Below, in pieces: positions 9,242-18,710 of a DNA stretch of 64,000 nucleotides. Source of the stretch: Acinetobacter nosocomialis NIPH 2119. Lineage in GTDB: Bacteria > Pseudomonadota > Gammaproteobacteria > Pseudomonadales > Moraxellaceae. The stretch is from the NCBI RefSeq assembly GCF_000368085.1, contig NZ_KB849239.1, forward strand, positions 3,772,832 to 3,836,831, read 5' to 3'. The notes under the pieces were generated by a model that was not told where the DNA came from, made no database searches, and was given only the letters and a program-made list of their open reading frames with translations. Numbering within the stretch: the stretch's first letter is position 1; every line of letters begins with the position of its first letter. The translations under genes were made by a program, and so were the position numbers.

Positions 9242-9445
9242 ATGAGTTTACCGCTCATCAACAAGCAGTTCATGAAACAAGGATTGGCGATTACCATTGC
9301 GACCATGAAAATGAACTTAACTCACGCAACGACTAAGCCACAAAAAATACAACAGCTTGGTACACATCTCAACGCACTCTTCTTGAATAACAAAGAAAGG
9401 GGCGCAGATAGTCGCGTCATAGCGATGGCTTGTTACAGTCTTTGA
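9242..9445 (+). CDS. Hypothetical 67-aa protein
   Basis: A small ORF beginning MSLPLINKQFMKQGLA, preceded by AAGGAG six bases before the ATG, which is the main evidence that it is real. The protein is basic and has no signal peptide or clear membrane helix. It ends DSRVIAMACYSL. I do not recognise a family. An in-frame ATG at 9209 would add eleven residues but lacks an equivalent ribosome site. Confidence 0.55.
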   Translation: MSLPLINKQFMKQGLAITIATMKMNLTHATTKPQKIQQLGTHLNALFLNNKERGADSRVIAMACYSL

Positions 9446-9520
9446 AATTTAAATCCAGTTTAGACATTCGCCCAAAAGTATATGTAAATATGCTTATTGG
9501 CTTAAATCCAGTTTTTATAA

Positions 9521-9551
9521 CTCGATTAATTGATGGGAATCATTAATCGAG
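9521..9551. other. Strong hairpin upstream of the 65-aa ORF
   Basis: CTCGATTAAT (9521-9530) pairs perfectly with ATTAATCGAG (9542-9551). The stem can be extended by TGAT/ATCA with one bulge, leaving a GGGA tetraloop. There is no T tract, so an operator or RNA leader structure is likelier than a terminator. Confidence 0.5.
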
Positions 9552-9570
9552 CTGATTTAGCGGTGGTCAT

Positions 9571-9768
9571 TTGTTAGTTTCCAAGTTTGTAGCCGAGTCG
9601 ATGCATACTGTTCACCCAAATGGGAATATGTTCAGTAATGCGATGAATTCATTTTATTTGAAGGATGCTTTCTCTCATGCGACCTTCAAAGGCTTAGTGC
9701 TGGGCATCATGTTGCTTAAACTTGTGACGATAATTGCTATTCAATTGACATTAAAAGTTTTTTCTTAA
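9571..9768 (+). CDS. Hypothetical small membrane protein
   Basis: Up to 65 aa from a TTG codon at 9571, or 55 aa from the ATG at 9601; neither has a convincing ribosome site. The C-terminal half, from FKGLVLGIMLLKLVTIIAI, is a plausible membrane helix. A clear terminator follows directly, which supports an expressed unit. No family recognised. Confidence 0.45.
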   Translation: MLVSKFVAESMHTVHPNGNMFSNAMNSFYLKDAFSHATFKGLVLGIMLLKLVTIIAIQLTLKVFS

Positions 9769-9778
9769 ATGTACTGAA

Positions 9779-9806
9779 AAAGTCCCTATTGCTAGGGGCT
9801 TTTTTG
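9779..9806 (+). terminator. Terminator after the small membrane ORF
   Basis: Stem AAAGTCCCTA / TAGGGGCTTT with a T run, 10 bases after the stop at 9768. Confidence 0.85.
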
Positions 9807-9866
9807 TTTATTGCAGATTTTGGCTTGTGCTAATAGCACTTTAGCAAGAACGTAAGCGGACCGAGT

Positions 9867-11342
9867 ATGAATGAACAACTCAATGCCACACTGATGTCGT
9901 GGGTAAAATTTTTTAATGACCCTTTATGGGATTTTCTGGTTATTTTCTTGCTGGCTGTCGGTATTTTTTATACGGTCTTAACAGGAGCAGTGCAAATTCG
10001 CATGTTCTTGCAAAGTATTCGTGTTATGAAAAGCAGTCGTACTGAAGGCGAAGACGAGCATGGTCTTACTCCTTTTCAGGCGTTCGTAACAGGCCTTGCG
10101 AGCCGTGTTGGGGTAGGTAACATTGCTGGTGTAGCAATCGCTATCGCAATTGGTGGTCCTGGTGCAGTGTTCTGGATGTGGGTAACCGCTGTTCTTGGTA
10201 TGAGCTCGGCTTTCATTGAGTCTACACTTGCTCAGCTATTTAAAGTGAGAGACAACAAGAGCAAACAGTTCCGTGGTGGACCGGCTTACTATATTACTCA
10301 AGGTTTACGTAGTAAAACCTTTGGTGTAGTTTTCGCACTGGCATTAATCTTTACCTATGGTTTCGTATTTAACTCAGTTCAAATCAATGCGATTGCAAAT
10401 GCATCTTCACATGCATGGGGTTGGGACAAAGCCAATCTTATTGCTCATTTAGGTGGTGTTGATTTAGAAATTTCTTGGGTTGGTCTTGCTCTTGTTGTGA
10501 TGGTTGCATTGGCAATTTTTGGTGGTATTAAACGTATCGCTAAATTTGCAGAAATGTTTGTACCTTTAAAAGCGGGTCTTTACCTATCTGTTGCGTTGTA
10601 TATTGCATTAAGCAACTATGCAATTTTACCTGATGTTTTAAAACTCATTGTAACTGAAGCTTTCCATTTCAATGCTGCGGCAGGTGGTTTCTTCGGTGCT
10701 GCCATATCAATGGCAATGATGCAGGGTATTAAGCGTGGTTTGTTCTCAAACGAAGCTGGTATGGGTTCTGCTCCGAATGCTGCCGCTGCTTCGGATGTAA
10801 AACATCCTGTAAACCAAGGCTTAGTGCAAATGCTGGGTGTATTCGTAGATACCTTCATTGTATGTACAAGTACAGCAATCATCATTTTGGTTTCTGGTGT
10901 TTATCATGATGCAGGCTTTGTTGGTGTTGAATTAACTCAACGCGCATTAGAGACTCAAGTTGGACACTGGGGTTCTGACTTCCTAGCAGTTCTATTATTC
11001 TTGTTCTGTTATTCTGCTGTATTAGGGAACTATGCTTATGCAGAAAGTAATGTGCAGTTCATTAATAACAACCCGAAAATTATGTTCATCTTCCGTATTT
11101 TTGTATTGGTGATGGTGTATTTCGGTGCAATTGGTAGTGTTCCATTAGTTTGGTCAATGGCTGACTTGTTTATGGGTATCATGGCTACTATTAACTTAGT
11201 CGCAATTTTACTATTAACACCTGTAGCTCGTACTTTATTGAAAGACTACCGTGAGCAATTAAAACAAGGTATTAAAGAACCAGAATTTAAAATTAATAAA
11301 TATCCAGAGTTGAAGAAAAAAGTCGATTCAGATATTTGGTAA
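9867..11342 (+). CDS. Alanine/glycine:cation symporter (AGCS family)
   Basis: The 491-aa inner-membrane transporter carries AGCS signatures: GLASRVGVGNIAGVA near residue 79, FRGGPAYY, and FSNEAGMGSAPNAAAAS near 294. Family members (DagA, AlsT, AgcS) import alanine or glycine together with sodium or protons. About ten hydrophobic segments are visible, and the length is typical. It is a single-gene unit bounded by terminators on both sides. Confidence 0.93.
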   Translation: MNEQLNATLMSWVKFFNDPLWDFLVIFLLAVGIFYTVLTGAVQIRMFLQSIRVMKSSRTEGEDEHGLTPFQAFVTGLASRVGVGNIAGVAIAIAIGGPGAVFWMWVTAVLGMSSAFIESTLAQLFKVRDNKSKQFRGGPAYYITQGLRSKTFGVVFALALIFTYGFVFNSVQINAIANASSHAWGWDKANLIAHLGGVDLEISWVGLALVVMVALAIFGGIKRIAKFAEMFVPLKAGLYLSVALYIALSNYAILPDVLKLIVTEAFHFNAAAGGFFGAAISMAMMQGIKRGLFSNEAGMGSAPNAAAASDVKHPVNQGLVQMLGVFVDTFIVCTSTAIIILVSGVYHDAGFVGVELTQRALETQVGHWGSDFLAVLLFLFCYSAVLGNYAYAESNVQFINNNPKIMFIFRIFVLVMVYFGAIGSVPLVWSMADLFMGIMATINLVAILLLTPVARTLLKDYREQLKQGIKEPEFKINKYPELKKKVDSDIW

Positions 11343-11351
11343 TTTTCAAAA

Positions 11352-11380
11352 AAGCCTCTTAGAAATAAGGGGCTTTTTTT
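11352..11380 (+). terminator. Terminator of the AGCS symporter gene
   Basis: Stem AAGCCTCTTA / TAAGGGGCTT with a GAAA-type loop and a long T run, just after the stop. Confidence 0.88.
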
Positions 11381-11508
11381 ATGGAGCATAAAAACACTTG
11401 AGTATAAAATTTAAACATGACAAATTAAATAAATTCACTACAGCTTTTCACAAAATGAGCAACTAAAATTGCAATTCCGAAATTAATGTCATAGTGCAAA
11501 GATGGGCC

Positions 11509-12480
11509 ATGAAACAGCTTAAATTGTGGGTTCTCGGACTTTCTATGGTGTTGGCTGGGTGCCAGACCACCTCACACTTATCTGCCTTAAAACCACAAAC
11601 GGCAGAGGCATATTCACGTTTTGTTGACCAGCCTTTTGCACAGCTTAAGAAGCAGCATAAAAAACCAGTTGTCGCATTGGTGTTAGGTAGTGGAGGTGCT
11701 CGAGGTTATGCACATATTGGTGTTATTGAAGTCTTAGAGCAACATGGTATTCGCCCTGATTTTATCGTAGGAACTAGTGCAGGTAGTATTGTTGGGGCAA
11801 TTTATGCCAGTGGAAAAACACCTGATGAACTGCGTGATACCGCATTAAAAATGAAAGCGGGTGACGTTCGTGATATCAGTATTGGTTTAAAAGGTTTTTT
11901 TGACGGGAAAAAAGTTGAAGACTATGTAAATCAGCAAGTAAATAATTTACCACTCGAAAAAATGAAAATTCCAATGTATGTGGTCGCAACAGAGCTTAAG
12001 CATGGTACCAAAACAGTATTTAACTACGGCAATACTGGGCAAGCTGTAAGAGCCTCAGCCTCAATACCAAGTATGTTTGTCCCCACTAAAATTGGTAAAT
12101 CTGAATATGTAGATGGCGGTTTAGTGAGTCCGGTTCCTGTTGAAGTAGCACGAGACTTAGGTGCAGATGTCATTATTGCTGTAGATATTCTGGCTCAACC
12201 GATTTATACGGAAACCTCGAATGTATGGGGGCTGTTTAACCAGAATATTAATATTATGCAAGGGCGTTTAGCTGCTGAAGAGCTTCAATATGCAGATGTC
12301 GTGATTCAACCGGATTTAAGAGAAAAAGCGCATATTTTTGATGTGAAAGGCCGTGAAGCTACTATGCGAGCTGGTGTTGAGGCAGCAAATGCAAAACTGT
12401 CGGATATTCAGTTTGCGATTGATGAAAAAATAGCTGAACAGAATCTCTCTACCGATGGATTAAGCGCTCAGTCAAAATAA
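11509..12480 (+). CDS. Patatin-like phospholipase lipoprotein
   Basis: A patatin-fold serine hydrolase carried on a lipoprotein anchor. The signal peptide MKQLKLWVLGLSMVLAGC ends in the lipobox LAGC. The hydrolase motifs are the oxyanion block GSGGARGYAHIGV, the nucleophile elbow GTSAG (catalytic Ser) and the dyad Asp in VDGG. It is therefore probably a membrane-anchored lipid acyl hydrolase of the RssA type. I use the ATG at 11509; a GTG at 11494 would put five extra residues in front of the signal peptide. A terminator follows closely. Confidence 0.88.
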   Translation: MKQLKLWVLGLSMVLAGCQTTSHLSALKPQTAEAYSRFVDQPFAQLKKQHKKPVVALVLGSGGARGYAHIGVIEVLEQHGIRPDFIVGTSAGSIVGAIYASGKTPDELRDTALKMKAGDVRDISIGLKGFFDGKKVEDYVNQQVNNLPLEKMKIPMYVVATELKHGTKTVFNYGNTGQAVRASASIPSMFVPTKIGKSEYVDGGLVSPVPVEVARDLGADVIIAVDILAQPIYTETSNVWGLFNQNINIMQGRLAAEELQYADVVIQPDLREKAHIFDVKGREATMRAGVEAANAKLSDIQFAIDEKIAEQNLSTDGLSAQSK

Positions 12481-12510
12481 ATTAAAAGCAAGTATATGAA
12501 AATTAAATAA

Positions 12511-12532
12511 AAGCCCGAGAAGGGCTTTTTTG
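12511..12532 (+). terminator. Terminator of the patatin gene
   Basis: Stem AAGCCC / GGGCTT with a GAGAA loop and a run of six T. Confidence 0.85.
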
Positions 12533-12675
12533 TTGAAAAATAAAAGATTTGTATGTACTGACAAAAATTTTTGTATAGTGGAGTTATGCTGAAAACTACT
12601 CATGACAGATATGAGAAATTCATGCTATTTTCAAAAAAATAATTGATTTGTAACATATTGAGGCCGATTAATTAG

Positions 12676-13911
12676 ATGATTCAGCAACAGGTAAAACATG
12701 AGTTTCCAACATTAGAAGATATACATGCCGCTGCAGAGCGTTTAGATGGTTTAGTGGTTAAAACGCCTTTTGTTTTTTCAGAAACCATTTCTAAAACTTT
12801 AGGGGCAGAAATGTGGCTGAAATTTGAAAATCTACAATTTACGGCTTCTTTTAAAGAACGGGGCGCATTAAATAAGCTTTTAAGTTTATCTGAGCAAGAA
12901 AAGCAACATGGTGTAATCGCTGCTTCAGCCGGTAACCATGCACAAGGCGTTGCTTATCATGCTCAGCGTACGGGTGTAACTGCAACCATTGTCATGCCTA
13001 AATCAACACCGAATGTAAAGGTACAACGTGTACGTGAATACGGTGCACGGGTTATTTTGCATGGACAAGACTTTTCAGAAGCTGCTGCTGAAATGCACCG
13101 TGTTGCCCAAGAAGAATCATTAACTATTATTCATCCTTTTGACGATGCTGAAATTATTGCTGGTCAAGGCACCATTGCACTTGAAATGCTAGGTGCCGTA
13201 CCTGACTTGGACATATTGGTGGTCCCTATTGGCGGTGGTGGTCTCATTTCAGGTATTGCGATTGCGGCAAAATCGATAAATCCTAAAATTAAGATAATCG
13301 GGGTTCAGTCGGTTGTTTACCCAAGCATGGCGAAATTGCTTTGTAACTATCAAATTGCGGTTTCATTAGGTTCAACCGTAGCTGAAGGTATTGCGGTTAA
13401 AACTCCGGGTGAGCTTACGACCCAAGTGGCTAAAGAATATGTTGATGATATTGTGGTAGTCACTGAAGACATGATTGAAGAAGCGATTGCGCTGTTGCTT
13501 AACATTGAAAAAACAGTGTGCGAGGGAGCAGGGGCGACAGGTATCGCTGCAATTATGTCTCGACCAGATCTATTTTTAGGTCATAAAGTCGGCGTGGTGT
13601 TATCTGGGGGCAATATTGATACACGTGTAATGGTTTCTGTATTGCAGCGTCACTTAACGCGTACGGGGCGTATGGTTCGTATTCGTGTTGAATTACCAGA
13701 TAATCCGGGGGCTTTAGCGCGTTTAACAGCAATTATTGCTGAGCAAGGCGGTAATATTTATGAACTGCGCCATGAACGCTTTGCCGCTACAAGCCGTGCA
13801 AAAGAAAGTGCGGTAAGTGTCGATGTTGAGTTAAAAAGTGCTCCAGATCTGGAACCTTTAATTCAGGCTATGCAGCTTGAAGGCTATATTGTTCGTAAAG
13901 AAGAGATTTAA
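12676..13911 (+). CDS. Threonine ammonia-lyase (single ACT domain)
   Basis: The 411-aa PLP enzyme deaminates threonine to 2-oxobutanoate. The PLP lysine lies in TASFKERGALNKL near residue 58. The glycine-rich phosphate loop is VPIGGGGLISGIA near 186, and SAGNHAQGVAYH is also typical. A single C-terminal ACT domain (about residues 335-405) starts at RIRVELPDNPGALARL. This is the short TdcB/IlvA class with one ACT domain, not the long biosynthetic IlvA with two, so I assign no symbol. It may serve isoleucine synthesis or threonine breakdown. Confidence 0.92.
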   Translation: MIQQQVKHEFPTLEDIHAAAERLDGLVVKTPFVFSETISKTLGAEMWLKFENLQFTASFKERGALNKLLSLSEQEKQHGVIAASAGNHAQGVAYHAQRTGVTATIVMPKSTPNVKVQRVREYGARVILHGQDFSEAAAEMHRVAQEESLTIIHPFDDAEIIAGQGTIALEMLGAVPDLDILVVPIGGGGLISGIAIAAKSINPKIKIIGVQSVVYPSMAKLLCNYQIAVSLGSTVAEGIAVKTPGELTTQVAKEYVDDIVVVTEDMIEEAIALLLNIEKTVCEGAGATGIAAIMSRPDLFLGHKVGVVLSGGNIDTRVMVSVLQRHLTRTGRMVRIRVELPDNPGALARLTAIIAEQGGNIYELRHERFAATSRAKESAVSVDVELKSAPDLEPLIQAMQLEGYIVRKEEI

Positions 13912-14146
13912 ACACCCATATTGCTATGATATAAAAGCTGTATATGGCTCTTAAGGGAGTCATATGCAAAGCAATTTAAACGGATTAAATTGCAACAAGG
14001 ATGAATTTACAAAAAAACGATCAAATCCTTCAATGAAACGGGAAAAACTGACAATTCTCTAAACTTTGCCCTTCACAATTTTAAGGTTTAGGTTTTAGTA
14101 TTCTCCTCATTGCAAATTTGAAGAAATATAGGGATAACAACGCTCA

Positions 14147-15343
14147 ATGTTCAAATCTTTTTTTCCGTCACCACGGTATTTTTTTATATCGGCGGTTATT
14201 TGGATCGCACTAAATATGGTGCTCTGGTACACAGGTGGAAACACATGGGGAACTTTTATCGGCTTTGCTCAAGGCTATCATCAGGCTCAATTACCTGTTG
14301 GCGTTAGCCGTTTTTGGTCTCCAACTTTCTTATGGTTTTATGTCTGGTTTTTAGTCTCCACAGCATTGTTTGCCGGTTTTTGGAAAATTGTTTCTAATAA
14401 TCCGTGGCAGCGTTGGTCTATCTGGGGATCGGCATTTATTTTATTTAATATCTGGTTTGGTGTTCAGGTCAGTGTTGCCATTAATGCATGGTATGTACCA
14501 TTTTGGGACTTAATTCAAAAAATGCTTTCTGATGGAGGTGGAGACCTCTCAGCATTATACAGTGAAACTCTAGTTTTTCTTTATATTGCAATGGTTGCTG
14601 TGACCTTGGCCGTAATTAATGCTTTTTTCACCAGTCATTATGTATTCCGTTGGCGTACGGCAATGAATGAATACTACACAGAACATTGGGAAAAGCTTCG
14701 CCATATTGAAGGTGCTTCGCAGCGTGTACAAGAAGACACCATGCGTTTTGCAACTATTATGGAGGACTTGGGGGTTGAACTGGTAAAAGCTGTGATGATT
14801 TTAATTGCATTTTTACCTATTTTATTTCAGCTCTCTAAACACGTTCCTGTTTTACCTATTGTTGGTGAGTTAGATCACTCTTTGGTATGGGCCGCAATTG
14901 TATGGGCAGCTTTTGGTACCATTTTATTAATGGTTGTTGGTATTAAATTGCCTGGTCTACAATTTAACAATCAAAAAGTAGAAGCAGCTTATCGTAAAGA
15001 ACTAGTTTATGGTGAAGATCATATTGAACGTGCAAAACCGGCTACTTTAAAAGAGCTTTTTAGTCGAGTCCGTACAAACTATTTCCGTCTTTATTTTCAT
15101 TATGCTTACTTTAACTTGGTAGCAACTTGGTATAAGCAATTAGACATTTTATATAGTCTAGTTGTCTTATTCCCTGCAATTGCGAGTGGGAAGATGACGT
15201 TAGGCTTAATTAACCAAATTGGTGGTGTATTTGATAAGGTTCGTGAATCATTCCAATATTTAATTAGTTCATGGAAAACCATTATTGAGTTACTTTCGAT
15301 TTATAAGCGTTTAAAAGCTTTTGAGTCTATATTGCATAAATAA
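14147..15343 (+). CDS. SbmA/BacA-family peptide transporter
   Basis: The 398-aa protein matches E. coli SbmA in length and style: MFKSFFPSPRYFF at the N-terminus, the segment YTGGNTWGTFIGF, and the YVFRWRTAMNEYY region between helices. SbmA/BacA are proton-driven inner-membrane importers of peptides such as microcins and proline-rich antimicrobial peptides. There is no ABC ATPase domain, as expected for SbmA rather than the longer YddA-like members. The gene stands alone with a terminator immediately after it. Confidence 0.88.
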   Translation: MFKSFFPSPRYFFISAVIWIALNMVLWYTGGNTWGTFIGFAQGYHQAQLPVGVSRFWSPTFLWFYVWFLVSTALFAGFWKIVSNNPWQRWSIWGSAFILFNIWFGVQVSVAINAWYVPFWDLIQKMLSDGGGDLSALYSETLVFLYIAMVAVTLAVINAFFTSHYVFRWRTAMNEYYTEHWEKLRHIEGASQRVQEDTMRFATIMEDLGVELVKAVMILIAFLPILFQLSKHVPVLPIVGELDHSLVWAAIVWAAFGTILLMVVGIKLPGLQFNNQKVEAAYRKELVYGEDHIERAKPATLKELFSRVRTNYFRLYFHYAYFNLVATWYKQLDILYSLVVLFPAIASGKMTLGLINQIGGVFDKVRESFQYLISSWKTIIELLSIYKRLKAFESILHK

Positions 15344-15346
15344 AAG

Positions 15347-15371
15347 AAAACCCGCGAAAGCGGGTTTTTTT
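15347..15371 (+). terminator. Terminator of sbmA-like gene
   Basis: Stem AAAACCCGC / GCGGGTTTT with a GAAA loop and T run. It may also stop the convergent secreted-protein gene. Confidence 0.9.
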
Positions 15372-15383
15372 ATGGCTATTGAT

Positions 15384-16133
15384 TTAATGGGTTGCATTAT
15401 AAAAATTAAGGATAGGGCCAACCAAAGACTGCTGCGACTTATCTAAGGTGACTTGAATCTCTTTATAGTTAAAAGTGTCCTCATCATCATATTTGGCAAT
15501 ACCATGCGTTTTATTGTTCAATTGAGGAATTTGGTAGCTAAAAAAAGCTACTTTTTTAGAAGGATGAACAATATTAATGAGTTTTTTAGGGTCTTTGAAT
15601 CCGCCAAATTCATTTTCAACACTTTCTTTTAACAGTTCAGGAAAATAAAGCGTTGCATTTGGTAATCCACAACCAACGCAAAAAGAAGAGTCATAAAGTT
15701 CTATCGCTTGTTTTTGATCTGGACTCATTGCTAAAGCAAAACCAGTTCCATTTGCACCTGCATTTGCTTGTACATCTTGCCAATTTCTTGGAACCAGTAC
15801 TAAACCTGTTTCAGGTAATGCAAGAAGCTTGAGTTGCTTGGCATGTTGAGCATCAAGTTTAAAATTAAAGCTGCAGCTTTTAAGCGTGCATTTTTCAAAA
15901 TTTTTAAGTAAACCATCTTCTATTGGGTTCTGTGCCGTAACGCCATAAAAAGGGACTGCAACGCCGTTTAAAAAATTTGCTTCTCCAAGCTTGTAGAACT
16001 GATTATCTGCTTTGCGGGTTGCAGCAGAGCTATAAAATTGGGGGAAATGAGGAGTAAAGTTTTTTACTTCTGCATAAACAGTTGAATTTAGGCTGACTAA
16101 TGATGCCCATAAAAAAGAATTTAATTTTTTCAT
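15384..16133 (-). CDS. Hypothetical secreted protein
   Basis: The 249-aa protein has a cleavable signal peptide (MKKLNSFLWASLVSLNSTVYA). The mature part contains cysteines in KCTLKSCSF and FCVGCGLP that could form disulfides or bind metal. No enzyme family is recognised. It is convergent with the sbmA-like gene and divergent from the DUF1176 gene at 16259. Both gene products are probably periplasmic, so the pair may share regulation, but nothing shows a joint function. Confidence 0.7.
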   Translation of the reverse strand: MKKLNSFLWASLVSLNSTVYAEVKNFTPHFPQFYSSAATRKADNQFYKLGEANFLNGVAVPFYGVTAQNPIEDGLLKNFEKCTLKSCSFNFKLDAQHAKQLKLLALPETGLVLVPRNWQDVQANAGANGTGFALAMSPDQKQAIELYDSSFCVGCGLPNATLYFPELLKESVENEFGGFKDPKKLINIVHPSKKVAFFSYQIPQLNNKTHGIAKYDDEDTFNYKEIQVTLDKSQQSLVGPILNFYNATH

Positions 16134-16258
16134 TTTTAGAAAGTAATCAATTTAAAATCTTATATAAATCTAACATATTCTTTTAAACTATAAGGTAATT
16201 CAAAATTGAATACTGTTTTTAACTTCATAATAAAAACAGACTTATAGAGATATGGAAA

Positions 16259-17326
16259 ATGAAAAATATACTTTCAATTTGCTGCTTAGCGGCAATAAGT
16301 TCTTATAGTTTTGCTCAAGACATTAAAGGCATTTCATTTTCTCATCAAGAATGGGAAATTTATTGTAGTAATACAGGTACTTGTAAGGCTGCTGGCTATC
16401 AAAATGAAGACAATGGTGATAATCCAGCTTCAATTTTAGTAACGCGTAAAGCAGGGCCAAAACAACCTGTGCAAGTTGAGTTTGCTTTGTCTGACTATGA
16501 ACAAAGCATACCTGTAAAGCAGCTTAAAAATATCCATTTTTATATCAATGGCAAAGATTTAGGGCTTGTGTCTGTAGATGGCACTGAGTTGCCAATTATG
16601 GGTAAGCTAAACGGTTCGCAAGTCAATGCTCTACTACAGCAGTCCAAACAGAAGACTGAAATAGTATTTAAAAATGCGCAGCATAAATGGAAAATTTCCG
16701 ATGCTGGAATGACTGCCGTATTATTAAAGATGGATGATTTTCAGAAGCGTATCGGAACGGTTGGGGCTTTAGTCAAAAAGGGCAGTACCAATGAAAATCA
16801 AGTGCTTATGCCTGAGCCAAAACTAGTTGTGAAGCGTATTCGTACTTCAACCAAACCTTACTTAACTTTACAGCCAAAAAGTAAACAGTACCAAGCAATA
16901 TACCGTAGTTTGATGGCAGCTAAGCCGAATCCGAAAGAAGACGGCTTTTGTGAAGGCGTTTATGGTGGGAATAGTGATGGAGCTGAACCACAAGAAATTG
17001 AACTATATAAATTAACCAATAAGAAAGTTTTGGCGACTACCTTGTGTTGGAGAGGTGCTTATAACGAAGGGTATGGTGCTTGGGTACTAGATGAGTCTTT
17101 AAACGGTAAAGCGACTTTTGTGACTGAGACAGCTTCAGATTTTGATAGCGGTTTGATTAGTAGTGCTCAAAAGGGAAGAGGCATTGGAGATTGCTGGGCA
17201 AGTGAAGAGTGGGTATGGGATGGTAAGAGTTTTGTACACACGAAAGATATGTGGACAGGCATGTGTAAAGGCTTGGCAGCAGGTGGAGTGTGGGAGCTTG
17301 ATCGAATAGAGTCTGTGGTGAAATAA
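16259..17326 (+). CDS. DUF1176 family periplasmic protein
   Basis: The 355-aa protein begins with a signal peptide (MKNILSICCLAAISSYSFA). The mature protein follows the DUF1176 pattern: an early FSHQEWEIYCSNTGTCKAAGY, a middle KMDDFQKRIGTVGALVKKG, and a late cysteine-containing ALCWRGAYNEGYGAW-like stretch (TLCWRGAYN) and DCWASEEWVWDGKSFV. Family members are uncharacterised, mostly proteobacterial periplasmic proteins. The spacing to the next secreted-protein gene (84 bp) allows co-transcription. Confidence 0.82.
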   Translation: MKNILSICCLAAISSYSFAQDIKGISFSHQEWEIYCSNTGTCKAAGYQNEDNGDNPASILVTRKAGPKQPVQVEFALSDYEQSIPVKQLKNIHFYINGKDLGLVSVDGTELPIMGKLNGSQVNALLQQSKQKTEIVFKNAQHKWKISDAGMTAVLLKMDDFQKRIGTVGALVKKGSTNENQVLMPEPKLVVKRIRTSTKPYLTLQPKSKQYQAIYRSLMAAKPNPKEDGFCEGVYGGNSDGAEPQEIELYKLTNKKVLATTLCWRGAYNEGYGAWVLDESLNGKATFVTETASDFDSGLISSAQKGRGIGDCWASEEWVWDGKSFVHTKDMWTGMCKGLAAGGVWELDRIESVVK

Positions 17327-17409
17327 GTATTTTGTGGTTACAGAGTCATAACAGGTAACGTTAGTGACTCTGTGATAAAAAGAACAGATTATTTATTGGA
17401 GCTAGACCT

Positions 17410-17928
17410 ATGTCACGTCATCTTTACGCTATTGCTCGCCGTAAGTTTTCACACCTGAGCCGTTCAATATGTGTGGCGGCGGCTGTACTAGGCACAACAC
17501 AAATTGCAATGGCTGGTCCAACGGTCGATCAGCTCAGTGATTGTTTAGTTAAAGCAACGACAGCTTCAGATAAAACCACGGTGCTTCAATGGACATTTAC
17601 CGCTTTAGCGGCTCATCCAGATTTAAAAGCATTTAGTAATGTAACGCCTGAGCAAAAAGATCAGTTAGACCAAAAACTGGCTCAAGTTTTACAGCGGATA
17701 ATTGTAGAGCAATGTTCTGCTCAAACAAAGGCCGTGATTAAAGCAGAAGGTGTGAAGGCAGTTGGAGAAGCTTTCCAGCAGTTAGGTCAAAGTGCTGGTG
17801 AAGATATTGTTAAAGACCCAGCCGTTAAACAGCAGTTGCAGGGCACATTACGCTATATTGATTTAAATAAATTGGTGACAACGTTTTTAACACCAGAAAT
17901 TTGGAATAAATTAGGAATTACAAGATAA
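17410..17928 (+). CDS. Hypothetical secreted protein, 172 aa
   Basis: An N-terminal signal peptide ending near QIAMA-GPTVDQ leads into an all-helical mature protein with two cysteines (SDCLVKATT and EQCSAQT). A GGAG ribosome site lies before the ATG. No family is recognised. The last 60 or so codons have a decayed second copy 0.85 kb downstream, at 18774-18980, so this gene belongs to a locally duplicated family. A terminator follows the stop. Confidence 0.72.
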   Translation: MSRHLYAIARRKFSHLSRSICVAAAVLGTTQIAMAGPTVDQLSDCLVKATTASDKTTVLQWTFTALAAHPDLKAFSNVTPEQKDQLDQKLAQVLQRIIVEQCSAQTKAVIKAEGVKAVGEAFQQLGQSAGEDIVKDPAVKQQLQGTLRYIDLNKLVTTFLTPEIWNKLGITR

Positions 17929-17954
17929 AAAATCTAGTTTTCTATTTTAATAAT

Positions 17955-17985
17955 AAAGCCTGCTATCTAAGTGCAGGCTTTATTG
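17955..17985 (+). terminator. Terminator of the 172-aa secreted protein gene
   Basis: Perfect 9-bp stem AAAGCCTGC / GCAGGCTTT followed by a T-rich stretch, between two convergent genes. Confidence 0.85.
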
Positions 17986-18006
17986 TATTTGAGATGAAGA
18001 ATCTTA

Positions 18007-18585
18007 TTAGATACTAATCTTAGCGCCTAAAACTTTCACAAATTGTGCTAACCAAGCTGGATGTGCAGGCCAAGCTGGAGCAGTCACCAAATGCCCATCG
18101 GTAACGGCATCAGTTACAGCAATGTCTGCATATTGCCCACCTGCTAATTTTACTTCGGCTGCACATGCTGGATAAGCCGAGCAGAGACGGTCTTTTAAAA
18201 TGTCTGCCGCAGCGAGTAACTGAGCGCCGTGGCATACGGCTGCAATTGGTTTTTTCACTCTATCAAATTCACGTACAATTTCGACAACACGTTCATTCAT
18301 ACGTAAGTACTCTGGCGCTCGACCACCCGGAATAACTAGACCTACATAGTCTTTAGTATTAACGGCATCAAAATCATAGTTAATTGCAAAGTTGTGGCCA
18401 CGTTTTTCGCTATAAGTTTGTTCACCTTCAAAATCATGAATAGCCGTCGCAATATGGTCGCCGTTCTTTTTATTCGGGCAAACAGCATGCACGGTATAAC
18501 CTAAACCTGTTAAGAACTGAAATGGAACCATAGTTTCATAGTCTTCAGCATAGTCACCGACTAACATTAAAATCTTTTTAGACAT
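18007..18585 (-). CDS. DJ-1/PfpI family protein
   Basis: The 192-aa single-domain protein has the class I glutamine amidotransferase-like fold. The nucleophile elbow is AAVCHGAQLLAAA, with the conserved Cys-His pair, and the loop LVIPGGRAPEYLR is typical of PfpI-type members. These act as deglycases, glyoxalases or proteases in stress protection, and the activity here cannot be chosen from sequence. It is monocistronic and convergent with the 172-aa gene. Confidence 0.88.
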   Translation of the reverse strand: MSKKILMLVGDYAEDYETMVPFQFLTGLGYTVHAVCPNKKNGDHIATAIHDFEGEQTYSEKRGHNFAINYDFDAVNTKDYVGLVIPGGRAPEYLRMNERVVEIVREFDRVKKPIAAVCHGAQLLAAADILKDRLCSAYPACAAEVKLAGGQYADIAVTDAVTDGHLVTAPAWPAHPAWLAQFVKVLGAKISI

Positions 18586-18710
18586 GATTTATCTCTCTTT
18601 TTAAAATATAAGTGATTTCAATTTTTAATTTAAATTAGCACAGCCGCTATGTGTTTTTTTAGAAAAAAGAATATTCTTTAGTCGAAGTGTATCTTGTAGG
18701 TCATATAAAA

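Noticed and set aside
9039..9245. ORF beginning MKNNLKEHNLL upstream of the 67-aa ORF
   Set aside because: No ribosome site and low-complexity AT-rich composition; overlaps the better supported start at 9242.
10616..10885. Minus-strand ORF within the AGCS symporter gene
   Set aside because: It is the complement of strongly conserved transporter sequence and has no family features or ribosome site.
18007..18585. Type II toxin-antitoxin or defence role for the DJ-1/PfpI gene near the HEPN gene
   Set aside because: It is a normal stress-type DJ-1 protein outside the repeat-bounded segment, with no coupling to the HEPN gene.
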